From Hyphomicrobiales bacterium (GTDB lineage Bacteria > Pseudomonadota > Alphaproteobacteria > Rhizobiales > Aestuariivirgaceae), in NCBI GenBank assembly GCA_023266715.1, contig JAHFPK010000102.1, forward strand, positions 1 to 7,891: a stretch of DNA of 7,891 nt, in the 5' to 3' direction. A program made the translations under genes and the position numbers. This document shows positions 5,827 to 7,891 of the stretch, piece after piece; positions within the stretch are counted from its first letter, which is position 1; each line of letters starts with the position of its first letter. The notes below the pieces were generated by a model that saw only the letters and a program-made list of their open reading frames with translations, was not told the DNA's origin and did no database searches.

Positions 5827-6443
5827 ACCTGGCCGAGACTTCTCATGCGGAAGGACAGAAGTCGGGCCAGTTTGTCTATTATGTCCTGGCGCTTTCCTGG
5901 TCGCCCAGTTACTGCGCTGGGGAAGGTGGTCAAAGCGACAGACAGCAATGCGAGCCGGGGCGCCGTTTCGCATTTGTGGTCCATGGGCTGTGGCCGCAAT
6001 ACACAAAGAGATGGCCTGAGTATTGCAAGACCCAGGAAAACTGGGTTCCGCAGGTGTTGATAGATGGCATGATGGATGTCATGCCATCCAAAAAGCTCAT
6101 TATTCATGAGTGGAAGAAACATGGAGCATGTTCCGGCCTTTCGCAAGCGGGCTACTTTAATTCCGTGCGGCAGATTTTTGGAAGCGTGAGAATTCCGGCG
6201 CGCTATCAATCCCCGCAAGCCCCTGTCACAATTACGCCTACGCAGCTGGTGACGGACTTTGTGAAATCAAACAAAGGTTTGACAGCGGATATGTTGTCGG
6301 TGCAATGCGGCAATGCAAAGGACCGGGCGCGGCTTTCGGAGCTTCAGGTTTGTGTTAACAAGGCGGGCAGTTTTGCGGCCTGTGGGGCAAATGAAAAGCG
6401 GCAGTGCAGGGCAAAAACCATTGTCATGCCTCCGGTGAAATAG
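5733..6443 (+). CDS. Secreted ribonuclease T2 family protein
   Basis: RNase T2 enzymes cut single-stranded RNA through 2',3'-cyclic phosphate intermediates. Bacterial members such as E. coli RNase I act in the periplasm or outside the cell and scavenge RNA. Both active-site blocks are present in the 236-residue protein: CAS I, F-V-V-H84-G-L-W-P-Q-Y, and CAS II, H125-E126-W-K-K129-H130-G-A-C, giving the catalytic His pair plus Glu and Lys. Several cysteines (C61, C73, C98, C133, C192, C207, C217, C225) are consistent with disulfides in an exported protein. The N-terminus has a signal peptide with its hydrophobic core at about 15-33. The ATG at 5733 is the only usual start before the signal core; a weak GCTGAG precedes it by about 2 nt. 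This start places 94 bp in out-of-frame overlap with the preceding cysteine-rich gene, suggesting translational coupling. The amidotransferase gene follows after 7 bp. Confidence 0.94.
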   Translation: MPRITLEVLANTVRAIIATCGTAIFLLIANLDLAETSHAEGQKSGQFVYYVLALSWSPSYCAGEGGQSDRQQCEPGRRFAFVVHGLWPQYTKRWPEYCKTQENWVPQVLIDGMMDVMPSKKLIIHEWKKHGACSGLSQAGYFNSVRQIFGSVRIPARYQSPQAPVTITPTQLVTDFVKSNKGLTADMLSVQCGNAKDRARLSELQVCVNKAGSFAACGANEKRQCRAKTIVMPPVK

Positions 6444-6450
6444 GGTTTGA

Positions 6451-7176
6451 ATGAAGCGTGCGCTTGTCTTTCAGCATATGGACCATGACCATCCCGGCAG
6501 GTTCCTGGATTTTTTTGCGGAAGACGGGATTGTTCCTGAAATGGTGCGCCTGTGGGAGGGGCGGGAAATTCCCAATCTTGCCCCCTATGATTTTCTCTTT
6601 GTGCTCGGGGGTGCACAGGATACGTGGGAAATTGAAGAACATTCCTGGATGATTCCGGAGAAGGCGGCCATCCGCGAATGGGTGTGGGACCGCGCCAAGC
6701 CATATTTCGGCGTCTGTCTGGGACACCAATTATTGTGTGATGCCCTGGGCGGCGAAGTGGCGATGGCGGCCGAACCGGAAGTAGGCGTGTTCGAAGTTTC
6801 ATTGACCGATGACGGCAGGGACCACCGACTTTTTTCCGGGTTGGAAAGCAGCAATAAAGTCATGCAATGGCACTGGGCAGAAGTAAAGCGGGCGCCCCAG
6901 GAGGCCACGATTCTTGCCACTTCGCCAAGAACCGCCATTCAGTCGATAGCCATTGACAGCCACGCCATAAGCACCCAGTTCCATTGCGAATTTACGCCGC
7001 AGACCATGGCGACATGGTCGTCGATGCCGCATTATCTGGCTTCATTGGAAAGGCAAAACGGTGAAGGCGCGTATCGCAGATTGATCAATGAGGCGACACC
7101 CCTAATGCCGCAGATGGCCAGGATGACCCGGCGGATTTACGACAATCTGATGGTGGCTACGGGGCTTAGAAAGTAA
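6451..7176 (+). CDS. Stand-alone class I glutamine amidotransferase (GMP synthase-like)
   Basis: This 241-residue protein consists of a single class I glutamine amidotransferase domain, the kind that releases ammonia from glutamine or hydrolyses related gamma-glutamyl compounds. The nucleophile elbow is G-V-C89-L-G-H-Q-L-L, the oxyanion strand is V-L-G-G-A at 51-55, and the other catalytic residues are H178 and E180 in Q-F-H-C-E-F (normally HPE, with Cys in place of Pro here). No synthetase domain is attached or encoded nearby, so the ammonia acceptor is unknown; it belongs to the GMP-synthase-like group that is often annotated only by family. The ATG at 6451 has AGGG about 5 nt upstream. It starts 7 bp after the RNase T2 stop, so the two are probably co-transcribed. 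Its stop overlaps the end of prmB on the other strand by 11 bp. Confidence 0.9.
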   Translation: MKRALVFQHMDHDHPGRFLDFFAEDGIVPEMVRLWEGREIPNLAPYDFLFVLGGAQDTWEIEEHSWMIPEKAAIREWVWDRAKPYFGVCLGHQLLCDALGGEVAMAAEPEVGVFEVSLTDDGRDHRLFSGLESSNKVMQWHWAEVKRAPQEATILATSPRTAIQSIAIDSHAISTQFHCEFTPQTMATWSSMPHYLASLERQNGEGAYRRLINEATPLMPQMARMTRRIYDNLMVATGLRK

Positions 7177-7891
7177 GCCAGAAAACTTCACCGCTGCTTT
7201 CTTCCGTATCAAGCCAGAAGAAATTCAGTTTCGGAAATTCGCGCTCGAGAATTTCCCGCCCCGTCCCAATTTCGCAGAGCAGCCCGCCACCCCTGTTCAA
7301 GTGCTTCGGGGCCTCGGCCAGAATGCGGCGGACGATGTCCAAGCCATCCCGCCCCCCGATATGGGCCATGACGGGTTCACTGGCATATTCCTGCGGGAAA
7401 GCCGCAACCTCGGCTTCTGCCACATAGGGTGGATTGGTGATGATGAGATCAAATTTTTTCTTGGCTAGTGGTGCGAACAAGTCTCCCTTGTGAAGCGAAA
7501 TGCGGTCCTTCAAATTGTGCTCATTTACGTTGATGCTGGCCACGTCGAGCGCATCACCGGAAAGCTCTGCGGCATCGATACTGGCATTGGGAAATATTCC
7601 AGCGGCAAGAATGGCAAGGCAACCGGAACCGGTGCATAGATCGAGGACAGAATTCACGGTCCGGGGATCCTCAATAAGATTGTGGCCCTCGCCGCCAATT
7701 AATCCGCTGAACAAGAGTTCGCCGATATATGACCTTGGCACGATCACGCGTTCATCAATATAAAAGGGAACGCCGTGGATGTAAGTTCGTTTTGTCAGAT
7801 AGGCCGCGGGCTTTCGTGTTGTGACGCGCGCTTCAATGATGTTTTCGAGTTTTTCGCGTTCGGCGGGCAAGAGTTTGGTGTCAAGCCATGG
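7166..7891 (-). CDS. prmB: Ribosomal protein L3 N5-glutamine methyltransferase, 5' end beyond the window
   Basis: PrmB methylates the side-chain amide of a glutamine in ribosomal protein L3, using S-adenosylmethionine, during 50S assembly. The frame is open to the right edge of the window, giving 241 residues; by comparison with full-length PrmB (about 300) some 60-70 N-terminal residues are missing. Visible from the edge: P-A-A-Y-L-T at 28-33, F-Y-I-D-E-R-V-I-V-P-R-S-Y-I-G-E-L at 43-59, SAM motif I D84-L-C-T-G-S-G-C, the catalytic N153-P-P-Y156 of glutamine methyltransferases, and the C-terminal E-V-F-W-L-T. The V-P-R-S-x-I-G-E-L form separates PrmB from PrmC (HemK), which has R-P-x-T-E at that position. 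A TTG at 7870 is in frame but is internal, since homologous sequence (L-D-T-K-L-L) extends upstream of it. It converges with the amidotransferase gene, stops overlapping by 11 bp. Confidence 0.93.
   Translation of the reverse strand, partial: PWLDTKLLPAEREKLENIIEARVTTRKPAAYLTKRTYIHGVPFYIDERVIVPRSYIGELLFSGLIGGEGHNLIEDPRTVNSVLDLCTGSGCLAILAAGIFPNASIDAAELSGDALDVASINVNEHNLKDRISLHKGDLFAPLAKKKFDLIITNPPYVAEAEVAAFPQEYASEPVMAHIGGRDGLDIVRRILAEAPKHLNRGGGLLCEIGTGREILEREFPKLNFFWLDTEESSGEVFWLTF

Noticed and set aside
6344..7032. Minus-strand open frames across the RNase T2 and amidotransferase genes
   Set aside because: Composition is shadow-like (rich in Pro, Arg, Ser and His), with no motif and with well-supported genes on the other strand.
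7166..7870. Complete prmB starting at the TTG at 7870
   Set aside because: The open frame and PrmB-like sequence continue to the window edge, so the true start is outside.

Overview
This is a conserved chromosomal segment from a proteobacterium, most likely an alphaproteobacterium. The evidence is the three-gene ubiquinol:cytochrome c reductase operon (Rieske protein, cytochrome b and a separate cytochrome c1) with alphaproteobacterial-type sequences, plus the neighbouring trmL, hemF and mtnP genes. Base composition is moderate and even across the window. I see no insertion sequence, phage gene, tRNA, rRNA or CRISPR array. The genus cannot be named from this sequence alone.

Layout, left to right. 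(1) Minus strand, 1-658: the 5' end of hemF (aerobic coproporphyrinogen oxidase), which runs off the left edge, preceded in the same transcript by trmL (tRNA wobble 2'-O-methyltransferase). (2) A 165-bp divergent region, 659-823. (3) Plus strand, 824-3554: petA, petB and petC encoding the cytochrome bc1 complex, closed by a strong intrinsic terminator at 3580-3611. (4) mtnP (methylthioadenosine phosphorylase), whose ribosome-binding site begins right after that terminator. (5) Minus strand, 4498-5127: a DUF922-like predicted secreted zinc protease or lipoprotein with an HExxH motif and a TTG start. (6) A short region with possible overlapping divergent promoters, then a cold-shock protein gene. 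(7) Plus strand, 5554-7176: a small cysteine-rich exported protein, a secreted RNase T2 whose start overlaps the small gene out of frame by 94 bp, and a stand-alone class I glutamine amidotransferase. (8) Minus strand, 7166 to the right edge: prmB (ribosomal protein L3 glutamine methyltransferase), lacking its N-terminus.

The left half is ordinary housekeeping: respiration, haem supply for the cytochromes, tRNA modification and methionine/adenine salvage. The right half is more accessory and holds three predicted exported proteins: the HExxH protein, the cysteine-rich protein and RNase T2. The part most worth a second look is the cysteine-rich gene. It has no good start codon in front of its signal-peptide-like sequence, and its whole non-conserved tail is overprinted on the RNase T2 signal peptide. 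I see no convincing evidence of an entirely new system. The pairing of the cysteine-rich protein with RNase T2 is the best candidate, and it is inference only.
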